64,000 nucleotides of DNA from Pararge aegeria (lineage: Eukaryota > Arthropoda > Insecta > Lepidoptera > Nymphalidae). Both the position numbers and the translations under genes were made by a program. Below are positions 11,440-21,917 of this stretch, piece by piece; position 1 is the first letter of the stretch, and each line of letters starts with the position of its first letter. The notes below the pieces were generated by a model. That model did no database searches and was not told the DNA's origin. It worked only from the letters and a program-made list of their open reading frames with translations. The stretch lies in assembly GCF_905163445.1 (NCBI RefSeq), contig NC_053194.1, positions 15,232,921 through 15,296,920 on the forward strand, in the 5' to 3' direction.

Positions 11440-12685
11440 GAGACGGTAAGGTAATTTCACGTAACTTTAAGTATTTCAGTTTTCATACGGAGTTTCATCG
11501 GACCGATTGGAACTGGGTATTCATTGCTGGGAGATATAAAGCAAACGTATTGTAATAAGTTGTATGTATAACCTTATATGTTCTCAGTGAAATTTAAAAA
11601 AAAATAGGAAAATCAAGCGTCGGTACCGGTATTCGATCTCAGGACTCTTGGGCAGCGATACCAAGACCACTGGACCATACCGGTCCGACTTTCGTTGAAA
11701 TTTTCGTATCAATTCGTATTTATTGATTTTGATGACTAAAGCAATTATTGTTTATGCGAGGTCATTTAGAAAAGAATCGTTTGACTTTATTACTATTGAC
11801 GAACTTAAATTTCAACACAGCTCTTTCATCAAAGGTGGTTTTCAGTACGTATGTCAACATAAAATCTTCGTACAGCTGAAAGCTTCTGTAAAAGTATTAA
11901 TCCCAAGAAAAGTTGAAGGATTTTTTTTTATTCTACAAGGCAAAGGTGTAATAACTTCATACTGTGTACTGTCATGGTGTAGGTACTTTAAATATTTAGC
12001 AAATATTTTTCGTGATTATAAAAATTATAAAGTGCTACAATTACTTCCTTACAAAATTGTATGCACTAATGCAGAACGAGTTAGAAGTGCCGTCTAGATA
12101 ATAATTCCTGAAAACAACATTCATAAAAACTCCTGGAGCGGGACACATACCTAGGTGCAATTCAGTTTATTAAAACAACCTTAAGACAAACAGGAGTTTC
12201 TAATTTTCATCGGGAAACTAATAATTTTATTTACTTCAGTACTAACTCTATCTAATAGGTACAGAAACTATTAAAAAAGTAATAGTAAAATGTCATATAA
12301 AGAGCCATCTGGATGTCGCTACTATAAAACAATATACCTTAAAATGCCAGAAGATGGCGTGATATTTATATTAATTTTTGGAAGCTCAAAGTCTAATCAA
12401 ATCTATTCTACCATTTTTAATCAATGCTATATACCTACTGGCGGTATAATTTGTACATACATAATATGGTCTTCTAGGGTCTACAGCTACTATTGATTTA
12501 GTTTTTTTTAGAATGCCATCTATTCATCCATCTATTGACCAGGTACTTATTTCGAGCTCCTCATCGTCCTCAAAAGCTCACCGAGGACAATAAGGAGCTG
12601 GAAATCAGGACCTTGGTACCAGGAAATAAGGACCACCGATAAGTGCATGCTTAAAAGTGGTGACGATTCAACTACATCATTGTCA
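11440..12685. repeat. Approx 1.2-kb duplication, copy 2
   Basis: The longer of the two copies (see 9490-10675). It includes a 124-codon open frame at 11723-12097 that is broken and partly absent in copy 1. The peptide matches nothing I recognise, so I do not call it a gene. A decayed tRNA-Glu lies at 11618-11687. Confidence 0.85.
11618..11687 (-). pseudogene. tRNA-Glu pseudogene
   Basis: On the minus strand GGACCGGTATGGTCCAGTGG, then CCCAAGAG and GATCGAATACCGG retain the outline of tRNA-Glu(CTC). The anticodon loop and T arm are mutated. It is less decayed than the copy at 9777-9846. Confidence 0.78.
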
Positions 12686-12702
12686 TTATGACATTAACCC
12701 TT

Positions 12703-13076
12703 TACCGGCCCACTGCAGAGCACGGATCCCTCCCACAATGAGGCCTAAGGCATTGGTGGACTCCAACACACACCTTTGAGAACATTGTATGCAACAGGCT
12801 TGATGGCGATGTGTATATTGTCGTCCACCCGTTAACCCCAAGGCGTTAACCCCTTCTCATTGTGGGAGGAATAATCAATAAATAATAAATAAATATACTA
12901 CGACAATACACACATCGCCATCTAGCCCCAAAGTAGGCGTAGCTTGCGTTATGAGTACTAATATTCATAAATACTTACAATACACATATAAATACCCAGA
13001 CACTGAAAAACATTCATGTTCATCACCCACGGCCTTGTACTCAGATAGCAGGGTCGCTGCCCACTGCGCCAATCGG
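12703..13076. repeat. Inverted composite of SINE B and SINE A fragments
   Basis: Order along the plus strand: SINE B tail, minus (12703-12800); a 23-bp SINE A piece, plus (12802-12824); a SINE B piece, plus (about 12833-12868); then a SINE A copy, minus (12871-13076) with its tRNA head at the right. The arrangement makes inverted pairs: CTCCCACAATGAG (12730) with CTCATTGTGGGAG (12856), and GATGGCGATGTGTATATTGT (12802) with its near-complement at 12897-12922. Confidence 0.7.
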
Positions 13077-13095
13077 TTCGTGGAGGAGACCTGTG

Positions 13096-13225
13096 CCCTA
13101 TAATTTGCCTTCCGAACCGGTGGTAGAGTCACTACACACAGACAGACTTGACGTTTCAAAAGTGCTTATATTAGGCCTACTTGAAATAAATGAATTTTGA
13201 ATTTGAATTTGAATTTTGAATTTAT
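13096..13225 (+). mobile_element. LINE-2 family 3' end
   Basis: CCGAACCGGTGGTAGAGTCA, AAAAGTGCTTATATTAGGCC, TACTTGAAATAAATGAATTT, then a TTTGAAT-type tail. A 5'-truncated insertion about 20 bp after the SINE A head. Confidence 0.75.
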
Positions 13226-13537
13226 ATTGGGTCGGTAATAGGTTAATAATGACGATTATGTTGATGACCATAATTTGTTAAAGCTTATGAGCCTATTCAA
13301 ATTATAGAGCAGTGGGTCTCTCTGGTCTCCTAGAGCTGGGAGACCTTTGCACTATAAATAGACTAGTGCCCGTTTTCACTAATCCTAGGCATCACCTAAA
13401 TCGAATGCCTAATGATTTAGGCTACGTTGGTAGAAAAAACTTTTCAACAACTCTTACGTAATAACTATTGGTGAACGGTCGATGTATGTCCAGGAGTCTC
13501 CTTAGGTAACAAGGCAATTCCTAAATAAGTTACCATC

Positions 13538-13724
13538 ATCATCATCATATCAACCCATTAACGGCCCGATACAGGGCACGGGGCTCCTCCCACAATGAGA
13601 AGGGGTTAAGGCCGTAGTCCAACACGCTGGTCCAGTGCGGATTGGTGGATACACCTTTGAGAACATTATGTAGAACTCTCAGGGATGCAGGTTTCCTAAC
13701 AATGTTTTTCTTTACCGTTAAAGC
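13538..13724 (-). repeat. SINE family B, left half, split by LINE-1
   Basis: A full-quality family-B tail and body (AACCCATTAACGGCCCGATA, CTCCTCCCACAATGAGAAGG, GTCCAGTGCGGATTGGTGG) stops at TTACCGTTAAAGC. It resumes after the LINE at 16327 with AAAGCAAGTGGTATTTTAAT, exactly the continuation expected from the uninterrupted copy at 63058-63376. Confidence 0.88.
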
Positions 13725-16326
13725 CTTACCTTATTATGGTATCTTCTCCGGATTTCGTCTTTAAGCATGGCCAGTGTCCTGCCGATGCATTTTCTTATCA
13801 TGATTTGATTTATCTTTCATATAAAATACGTCCACTTAAAGCAAAATCGAGGGTACTTCTGCGGCGTAACTTTGGAGGAATTGACAGCCGTCGCTTGTGT
13901 GATGATGCTAGTCATCTGGACTGGGCGGCTATCGCAGCTGTTGACTCAGTTGACCGCAAAATTGAGATATTTAATTCCCTGATAACGCAACTCTACGATA
14001 CGCATGCTCCGTTAAGACCAATCAAGCTGAAACATCTACCGGCGCCTTGGTTATCAGAAGAGATAAAAATTTTAATGGACAAAAAGATTGCGGCGAAATA
14101 TAAATACAAAACAAATAATACTGACGCTAACCGGGAAAAATATCATAAAGCACGGAATCGCTGTAATACATTGTGTAGGGATGCTCAACGACGCCATATT
14201 CATAAGTCTGTTGAAAGTGGTGACACTGTTAAAACCTGGAAGTTTCTTGAGTCTCTTGGAGTTGGTAAATCATCTCATAGATCTTCTATTAACGTTGATA
14301 TCGAACTCCTAAATAAACATTTTTCTACTTCTGATACAATTAATAGTTCCGATAAAGAACGTACTCTTAGTATTCTTTCTTCCCACTCAACTCCTAACTT
14401 TTTACCAATTACCTTCGAGTCTTTTACTGAATGTGATGTTAAGAAGAGCATAATATCCATTGCATCGAATGCTGTTGGTGTAGATAGCATTACCCGTAAT
14501 ATGATCATTCCAATTCTTGACGTTGTTTCCCCTATTCTAACCCATATCTTAAACTCTTCCATTCTCTGTAGCAAATTCCCTGAAGAATGGAAGTTTGCTC
14601 AGATTATTCCTCTACCTAAAAAAAACAACCCTTCATCGTTTTCTGATTTTCGCCCCATTTCTATATTACCATTTCTCTCAAAAGTTCTTGAAAAACTCGT
14701 ATCTCAACAACTTAGTCTCTTTCTTAATAAGAATAACCTTCTCAGTTCTTTGCAATCTGGCTTTCGTCCTGGTCATAGTACGGCTACTGCTCTTGCTAAA
14801 GTAACTGATGATATTCGATGGGCGATGGATAACAAGCAGCTAACAATTCTTATTCTGCTTGACTTTAGCAATGCCTTTAATACAGTTGACTTTGACATCT
14901 TGCTTAGTCTTTTACGCTCTATTAACATATCTCCATCAGTAATAGACTGGTTTCGGAGTTACCTCAATGGCCGTCGACAGCGCATTCAGATTGACGAGTC
15001 CTTTTCGTCTTGGTGTGATGTAGCGGCTGGGGTACCTCAGGGTGGCGTGTTATCTCCTTTACTTTTTTCTATTTTCATTAACTCTATTACTCAAAACATC
15101 TCTTCTCTCTATCACATGTATGCAGATGATATCCAAATATATCGCTCATCTACCCTTCAAAATCTTGGTTCTGCTATTGCAGCTATAAATAATGATATGG
15201 CTGCAATTTCTGAGTGGAGCAGGCAATATGGGCTAAAGGTCAATCCCGCAAAATCAAAAGCTATCGTTATTGGTAGCTCAGGAATGATCGCGAGGGTTGA
15301 TTGGCTGAGCATTCCTTCTGTTATTTATAATGGCATCGCTATTCCTTTTTGTGACTCTGTGAAAGATCTTGGTGTACACCTCGACCGGGAATTGTCATGG
15401 ACAGTGCATGTCAAAGAGCTGAGTCAGAAAGTGTTTGTGGCGATGAGCTCGTTGCGAAGGCTGCAATCATTTCTTCCAATTCCGACCAAAGTTATGCTAG
15501 CACATTCTCTTTTTCTATCTATTCTCGATTATGCGGATGCAAGCTTTCTTAATCTGACCGAGGATCAGCTTAATAAACTTGAGCGTCTTCAAAATCTGGC
15601 TATTCGGTTCATATTTGGCCTTCGCAAATATGACCATGTTTCCGTATTTTGACAAAAACTCAAGTGGCTTCCTATTCGTCGTCGCCGGGATATGCATGTA
15701 CTTTCTCTTCTGTACTGTGTGTTATTTCATCTAAATACTCCCTCGTATTTAAAAGAGAAGTTCACTTTTCTTGGTGAGCAATCTGGTGTAAGATCGTGCC
15801 GTGCGCTGACGCTGTGTATGCCTTATCATAAGACAAAATTTTATAAGCGTTCGTTTAGCGTACGAGCTGTGGAATTGTGGAATGCGCTTCCATTGAGCAT
15901 ACGACGATCCAAATCACTAGCGATATTTAAAAGAGCAGTTAAGGCCCATTATATTGTTAACGACTTTTAATAGTATGTATATATGTACTTACTCATTTAT
16001 TGTATGTTAAAGTATTTAATTATGTAAGTGTTGTTATTATATATATTAGTTTATTTTTATATTTATTTATTTATTATATTATTTACTTTTTATCTATTTG
16101 TGCACACTAGTTTATGTATTGGCATGTAGTTATTTGCATGTATGTATTTTAATATTTGTACCACCAGCAGTCTATTCTCCTCTTCTTTTTTTTTCCTAAT
16201 TCTAAGGTTGCCTGGCAGAGATCGCTATTAAGCGATAAGGCCGCCTTTTGTATTACTACTTCTTTCGATGTTTCTGTTTTTGTTATATTTTAAATGTTGT
16301 GGTATACAAATAAAGAGTTTAATAAT
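13725..16326 (+). mobile_element. 5'-truncated CR1/L2-like LINE with reverse transcriptase
   Basis: The frame from about 13736 encodes the last stretch of an endonuclease (SYHDLIYL near residue 20) and then a reverse transcriptase: QSGFRPGHSTATAL (about 340), motif A LILLDFSNAFNTV (Asp376), motif B GVPQGGVLSPLLF (about 432), motif C YADD (462-465) and KVNPAKSK. An in-frame TGA at 15650-15652 interrupts it after HVSVF. The same frame then runs on with QKLKWLPIRRRRD to the natural end NDF at 15970. The 3' UTR has GGTTGCCTGGCAGAGATCGC and ends in AATAAAGAGTTTAATAATAA. ORF1 and most of the endonuclease are absent, so it cannot move by itself. The clade is by resemblance only. Confidence 0.9.
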
Positions 16327-16610
16327 AAAGCAAGTGGTATTTTAATTATTTAAAACGCACATAACTTAGAAAACTCTAACTTTTCTATTATGTACGTGCA
16401 CTTTATACATGCACAAAAGCACTGCCTACCCTAAAATTTTTGTATAACTCATAAAAGCGGAGGATTTTTCCATTTTATGGCACCTTCCTTCTTTATGCAT
16501 ACCCTTGTCAAAAACCCTCTGCACGCCACTGGGTGCATGCTGGGATTCGAACTAAGCACCCCGAAAGTGAAGTTGAGCTCCTACCCACTGGGCCATGACC
16601 GCTTCTTAAA
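16327..16610 (-). repeat. SINE family B, right half, with a nested hAT MITE
   Basis: Continuation of the SINE at 13538-13724. After AAAACGCACATAACTTAG it is interrupted by the MITE at 16389-16531 and ends with GTGCATGCTGGGATTCGAAC and the inverted head (CACTGGGCCATGACCGCTTC). The repeated AAAGC at 13720-13724 and 16327-16331 is the likely LINE target duplication. Confidence 0.85.
16389..16531 (-). mobile_element. hAT-type MITE, diverged copy
   Basis: 143 bp. The right end TGCACGCCACTG is identical to the right end of the clean element at 42072-42206; the left end is degraded to ATGTACGTGCA. Internal text (TGCATACCCTTGTCAAAAACC) is the inverse of that element, so orientation is opposite. Confidence 0.7.
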
Positions 16611-16619
16611 TAAGTAACA

Positions 16620-17330
16620 GGCGAACTTAAATAAGAAACGCCTGTTACTTATTTAGGCATTGACTTATTGGTCGTTATTGAAAACGGGTATAACGATGAC
16701 AATGATTAAGAAGTGTCATAACTTAAAAACTTTAGACTAGGAGCACAGGTATTCAAGGAGATATTTCATAGAGATATAAATACAGAAGTTTCGAACAGAT
16801 CCTTAATGCGCGGCAATTAGGATTCAAGACACGACCGACCACACATGCAACTGCAAGCAAAGTTTAACCATTTTGCTATCTCGTGTTTCGTATATTATAC
16901 GTGCTGGCGAATTTCTGCTGCGGCACGCTGCGTCTCGCATTGTGAAACATCTGACTTATAGCTAGCTATTTTAATCATAATTTTATTCAGAAGTAGAGGA
17001 CCCTCGCGACTGCGTATGAGTCAATCTGATGCTAACATAATCATCGTGGCTAGCTATGTGCCTACTATTATTTTACGTGGTATACTGTGCATTCATCCAT
17101 CATCACAAACTTTCGCATTTATAATCTTAGTAGGATGGTATGCTGTCCCATATTCCTTACGTCTTGCTTTTTGTGAAGAGTTACCTATGTCCATTATCTC
17201 CGACAATATCAGATCTTAATTTAAATAAGACAAAACATGTTTGATAGTATACACTTTCAAATAAAAAAAGGAATTATTAAAATTAATTCAAATTTAACAG
17301 AGCTATGAAGTAAAATTGACAAAATCCTAT
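16620..17330. other. Intergenic, nothing recognisable
   Basis: No exon, RNA gene or known repeat seen. A 67-codon frame at 17016-17219 has no supporting features. An AGGCG direct or inverted echo of TAAATAAGTAACAGGCG at 16606-16655 forms a short palindrome-like stretch. Confidence 0.4.
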
Positions 17331-17495
17331 CCCATTTCCCGGGGGAAACTTATTGTTTATCGGGATAAAAAGTGTCCTATATTTTGACTCGGAATATCAG
17401 CTACCACTGTACCAAATTTTATTTCAATCCGTTCAGAAGTTTTCACGTGATGACAGATAGACAGAAAGTCAGACAGACAGACAGACAAAAATGAA
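17330..17495 (+). repeat. Dispersed repeat ending in (GACA)n
   Basis: CCCGGGGGAAACTTATTG, CGGGATAAAAAGTGTCCTAT, AATCCGTTCAGAAGTTTTCA and a GACA microsatellite (about 17463-17490). I recall this pattern as one of the most abundant insect dispersed repeats. The class is not certain. Confidence 0.6.
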
Positions 17496-18026
17496 ATAAA
17501 AATATGTATCAAATATATAGCATCCTCCGGTCAAAATTTTCAAAATATATTAAATGTACAGAAATCTTCCAGTTACAGTTTTATTATAAGAATAGATATC
17601 CATTTAGATTACCTTGAAACCGTTGGTTTATTTGTTTGTTAATAACTGGAACCCTGGAGACGGGCTTAAGATATACAATATATATAAGAAGTCCTTTTTA
17701 CCGATATAGTGCCCGACTCTGACCGAGCATTTAAATAAATTATCTCGGTTATACGGTACGGCATAGGAATAAAAAAAACTTTAATTTTCAAATATGAATT
17801 ATATTTGTAAATTTAATGTTTTATGTACATAAAAACATTTCTAAATTTAAGAAAAAATGTGACCACAATAAATTGAACATTAGGATTAGGTAAGAATTAA
17901 CTTTTAGTGCAATATACTAGATAACATAAAATTCATACTTCGTTTAAAGGAAATTGTATACAATTCTACAATAAATTACCCGTTAACATCTATCTATTAA
18001 AAATTTGAAAGTTTCTATTAAACGTA

Positions 18027-18200
18027 AGCTTATAGAAAAGTCCTGTTACCTATAGGAATTATAATGGACTACATAATCGATATAAAAGCTTGGGTGTGAA
18101 TTATTGCTCTTCTAATAATTTTAATGTGAGACGGTGATAACAAAAAAAACACCCAGCTAAGTTTGTTTTGGGCCTCTTCTTAGACCAGGACGCGTTTGGA
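18027..18200 (+). repeat. Unclassified dispersed repeat shared with 1.2-1.3 kb
   Basis: Second copy of the family at 1213-1335, longer by an insertion around 18050-18110. It retains AAAAGCTTGGGT, GACGGTGATAA and TCTTAGACCAG. Confidence 0.5.
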
Positions 18201-18898
18201 GTCCTCGTAGTTTTTAGTTTACGAATATGGTTATAGCCATCATCTCACTTGCGTGTATTTCTCATATACTGTACGCATCAAAAGTGCCACCTGGGGGCGG
18301 GCCTACTTGAATAAAGAAAGTTTTATATTGACTTTCGGCTTTGACTATTTATTATACCTATTAAGTTCTCCACCAGAGTAACATATTAGATCAATGTTAT
18401 CCACAGCTGACAAAATATAATAGGTAATTCTGGAATATTTTTCCGACTAAGTGGTAGTCCATCATACATGCCAACATGCGTAAAATAGTAGGTATTCGTT
18501 AAAATTGTTGGCTGTACCTACACGATTAAGAATAAAATTCTCGACAGAAAAAAATTACTAAGTTTCCTATAAAACCAGTAAGTAAGATACTCCAAGCGAC
18601 TTATTAGTATTTTGGGATGAAATAAAAAAAAAACAAATTATTTAAATGTAGTAGGGATTATTTTGGCAAATAATGTAACTAAAAATTACAAATAAAAAAA
18701 GTGGAAACGCAAAAGTGCTCGGGGCCATCTTACGACTAGGCAGTTGGCGATCGACATCACAGCCTTATAATAATTATTTTAAGTATTTAAAAACACATCA
18801 GACGGCACCAACTACTAACCAACACAGTAGGAGTTGATTCGTTATTTGAAAATCAATATATTACGAATTGATAAGAAATTTTCCGACGCCTTGACATG

Positions 18899-18970
18899 TC
18901 CGGTATGGTCTAGTGGCTAGGATACTTGGCTCTCACCCAAGAGGCTCGGGTTCGATTCCCGGTACCGGAA
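18899..18970 (+). tRNA. tRNA-Glu (CTC)
   Basis: A complete 72-nt tRNA: TCCGGTA/TACCGGA acceptor pairs, box A TGGTCTAGTGGC, anticodon loop CTCTCAC, box B GGTTCGATTCC and a TCCTTTTTTCC Pol III terminator directly after. It is identical to the copy at 8190-8261 (minus). The upstream flank (inverted: AAATTTCTTATCAATTCGTA) is shared with the pseudogenes at 9.8 and 11.6 kb. Confidence 0.95.
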
Positions 18971-19109
18971 TCCTTTTTTCCATTTTTTTATTTCTTACTT
19001 CAGAAACAATATCAAATGTCCATTTTTTATTTCTTACTTCAAAAACAATATCAAATGTAACGTCAATAATTCTTGTATTTTTACATGTGAACATTTTGTG
19101 TTTTACGCA

Positions 19110-19176
19110 TATTTTGAGAACTCCCAGAGCATGCAGGTTTGCTCACAATATTTTCCTTTACCGACACAGCAAACCT
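19110..19176 (-). repeat. SINE family B fragment
   Basis: TTGAGAACTCCCAGAGCATG, CAGGTTTGCTCACAATATTT: the middle of family B only. Confidence 0.5.
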
Positions 19177-19649
19177 TATTAAATTGCTTAAATTAAACAA
19201 GCATGTCTCTCCGAAAAGGTAGGTTATTAAAATCAGAACATTATATCACTATCACAGTGAGATACGTTACTAAAATTTACAAATAAATCGTCAATTTGTG
19301 CTAGTTTGCCAACTATAGTAACAAAGAACTGTGGAACAGATCTTTCTCATATAAATTGTCGTCTAGACGGAGAGATAAAAAATCCTTATTTTATTCAATT
19401 GGCTGCGAGGGTGTTTTTTTTTTCACGGAACTTTCCATTTGTTGGGAAAGTAGAAACACAAGTAGCAATTTTTCATTTTTATCTAACTAGAATTATAGCT
19501 TGGGAGCTGTTATAGTGTAAAAAAGCTGTCCTCTCGTGCTTCTTTCGCGTTTTGTTATGGTTTTTTTCAAATCCAGTGAGAACCGCTTATTTTCCAAAAA
19601 GTAGCCTATTTCAACGAAGTCACGTTGATCGGTTGCTTAGTTACGACGC

Positions 19650-20260
19650 TAAGGAAGGACTAACAAACAAAAAGAGGGGTTCTAATTAAGCCAAAAAGAT
19701 GGACATGCCGTGAATGAATAAAATGAATGGATGAAATACACTTTATTGCACACCAAATTAAAAAAAAGCAAGAATTAAAATAAAATACACAATTAAAGGA
19801 GTAAAGGTACAATAAGCCTTGGTTTATTTTGGGACTTCTATCCAATGCGGATATGCCAGCCCTAAAACTTAATGATGACAATAATACCTACTATAAGAGA
19901 AATGTAACAGGTACAATCTGTTATTGCTGCCTACGAAAAAATATCTCAACAACTGACCTGAAACCTTTTGTGGTCGGTTGAGAGAGAATGCTCGTTAGAG
20001 CACCTACGTCGAATCTGTTGATGTTGTACCTCCGCATAACGTCTAGTCGCTCCAAATTGTATCTGCTACATCTCACCAGTACATGCTGTACATCATCTAT
20101 CGTACCGCAAATATCACAGTTGGCAAAATGAGCTTTCTTCATTAGAAATGCGAACTTATTAGATGGAATCTGAAGTAACTTTACCGAGAAATAGAAGAAG
20201 ATAATAGAATAGCATTTGCTTTTTTCCACTATTTTTTTTTTGTTTTCTGTCCCGGCCCTG
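19650..20260 (-). mobile_element. Non-LTR retrotransposon C-terminal fragment
   Basis: Minus-strand frame 19921-20340 ends with LLQIPSNKFAFLMKKAHF and continues NCDICGTIDDVQHVLVRC, a C-x2-C-x7-H-x4-C knuckle of the kind that closes many I/R1/Jockey-type polyproteins. It is followed by a UTR ending (inverted) in GGTGTGCAATAAAGTGTATT. The 5' part is lost and the N-terminal residues of the open frame are not retroelement-like. It is not a host gene. Confidence 0.65.
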
Positions 20261-21160
20261 CTTTCAAGTTGTATTTGTATTACGAACTGCATCAAATGCA
20301 AACCAGAAATAAATAAGTTCCATCTCTTAGAACTAGCCATAAACTACTACTTAATTAATTAAGCTCAATTAAGTAACACATCAAAATAATCTTATTACCT
20401 ACTGCGGATGCACAGGCACATTGTATTAATTAATTGGTGCTAAAAACGATATTACGTTGGATCCTGACATTAGTGTACTAAACCGAAATATAATAAAATA
20501 GAAAGGATTCCGCGTACTTTTTTCGAACAACAAAAATACGACGAAGACTGTGTTTCGTAGTAGTTTATGAGAGTTCTAAGAGATGGCGTTGACTTATCGG
20601 TGTCAACAAATTAGGTATATTTGTGAGCAGGTCCATAGCTGTTTTCTGACATCTAAAACTTAGGAACTTGGGAAATGGACGGTGTTAGCCCCCCTGCCTC
20701 GATATAGTTCTCCTATCATACGAGCTGTGCCAAGCAGTGGAAGTTATATTTGCATATTTAATAAAGTGGTCCTAGATTCGATTACTAAGTTGGATATATA
20801 TACATAACTTATAAAAATAATAATTATTTTCCACATAATCTCAGCCAAAGCTGCCAAATTATTTGTTGATTAGGCATCAACCAAATAGGCGGACCGCGTA
20901 AAACTCTCACAAAGCGTCGCCGCACGCGTTGGCGACTCTCACCCCATTAATGAGCAAGTACCACCACTTGCAAAAATGCCAACATGGAACTTGCATTAGC
21001 GCTGTAGTATTGATTTTTGCAAGTTGGCAATTAGCACACCAAAAGCACGGGCAGGAGAGAAAGATTATATCCCCTTACAAGGGATATAATTTATCTGTCC
21101 ACCTAGGACTAGAACATGGAATAGGAAAACTTTACCCCTGCTTACACATATATTATTTGG

Positions 21161-21273
21161 ATATTATTTCCACTTGTGCGCCAGTACTCAGATAATTGAT
21201 AAAGCTGTGGGAGACGATACATTTTCATACTTTCCCCGGGGATATAATTGTCTCCTGCCCATGCTAGCCGTGC
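21161..21273. repeat. Unclassified dispersed repeat, copy 2
   Basis: Matches 1-110. Just upstream, 21064-21090 is a 10-bp inverted repeat (ATTATATCCC/GGGATATAAT, 7-nt loop), and a related GGGGATATAATTGTCTCCTG follows at 21238. The whole 20.9-21.3 kb stretch may be one element. Confidence 0.6.
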
Positions 21274-21289
21274 AGGAGTACTCAGGAGA

Positions 21290-21917
21290 CGACAAAAAGC
21301 TTATACCGGATTGTATCAAATTTAAATAAAGAAAATGTTTGCCAGTAAAGTAAGTAGGCGGTGCTGTTTTAATTCGTGGTTAAATTTCGAACGATGGAAT
21401 AAGTAGACGTAGGAAGAGAATATGACAGTAGGCGGCCAGAGACCCCGAAAACGAGATGCTTAATGAAATGATGTCGATGATAACAGTAGTATTGATGTCA
21501 CCTATATGTATATAAAATGACCTCGAAAACGAAGGTTTTTTACATAGAACACTGGTTTAGACGTCAGCTAGTTACGATTATAATTGGCAAAGGAATTCGA
21601 GAAAGCGAGTGTTGCTGTTGATGTCAGCTACTATTGGTTAATACAAATTCCATTCGTGATAGCTACTTAGTTAAATGCCGGTCATGCAACCAAATACACA
21701 ACGACCACAATTAAACTAAGAAATTAAATTCTTAAATGAAATATACTTATAGGTAATTCAAACAAAAGTATTAAAGTACCAAAGCCCAGTAAGGAAAAAA
21801 TCAAGGAATACACATTAATTTTATTCTTAAAAACAACGCACAATATTTGTTGTGACAAGAACATTTTTTTTTTCAATGAATACGACCATAAACCATGATG
21901 AGTTATCAAACAACAAT
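21290..21917. other. Downstream flank of the K-T-S-S-G gene
   Basis: Low-complexity intergenic DNA. No repeat shared within the window. It should contain the 3' UTR and poly(A) site of the minus-strand gene ending at 21918, but I could not fix the site. Confidence 0.4.

Noticed and set aside
11723..12097. 124-codon open frame
   Set aside because: Lies wholly in a duplicated repeat, is broken in the other copy, and the peptide has no recognisable domain.
19921..20340. 139-codon frame as a host gene
   Set aside because: The C-terminal zinc knuckle and following UTR are those of a non-LTR retrotransposon.
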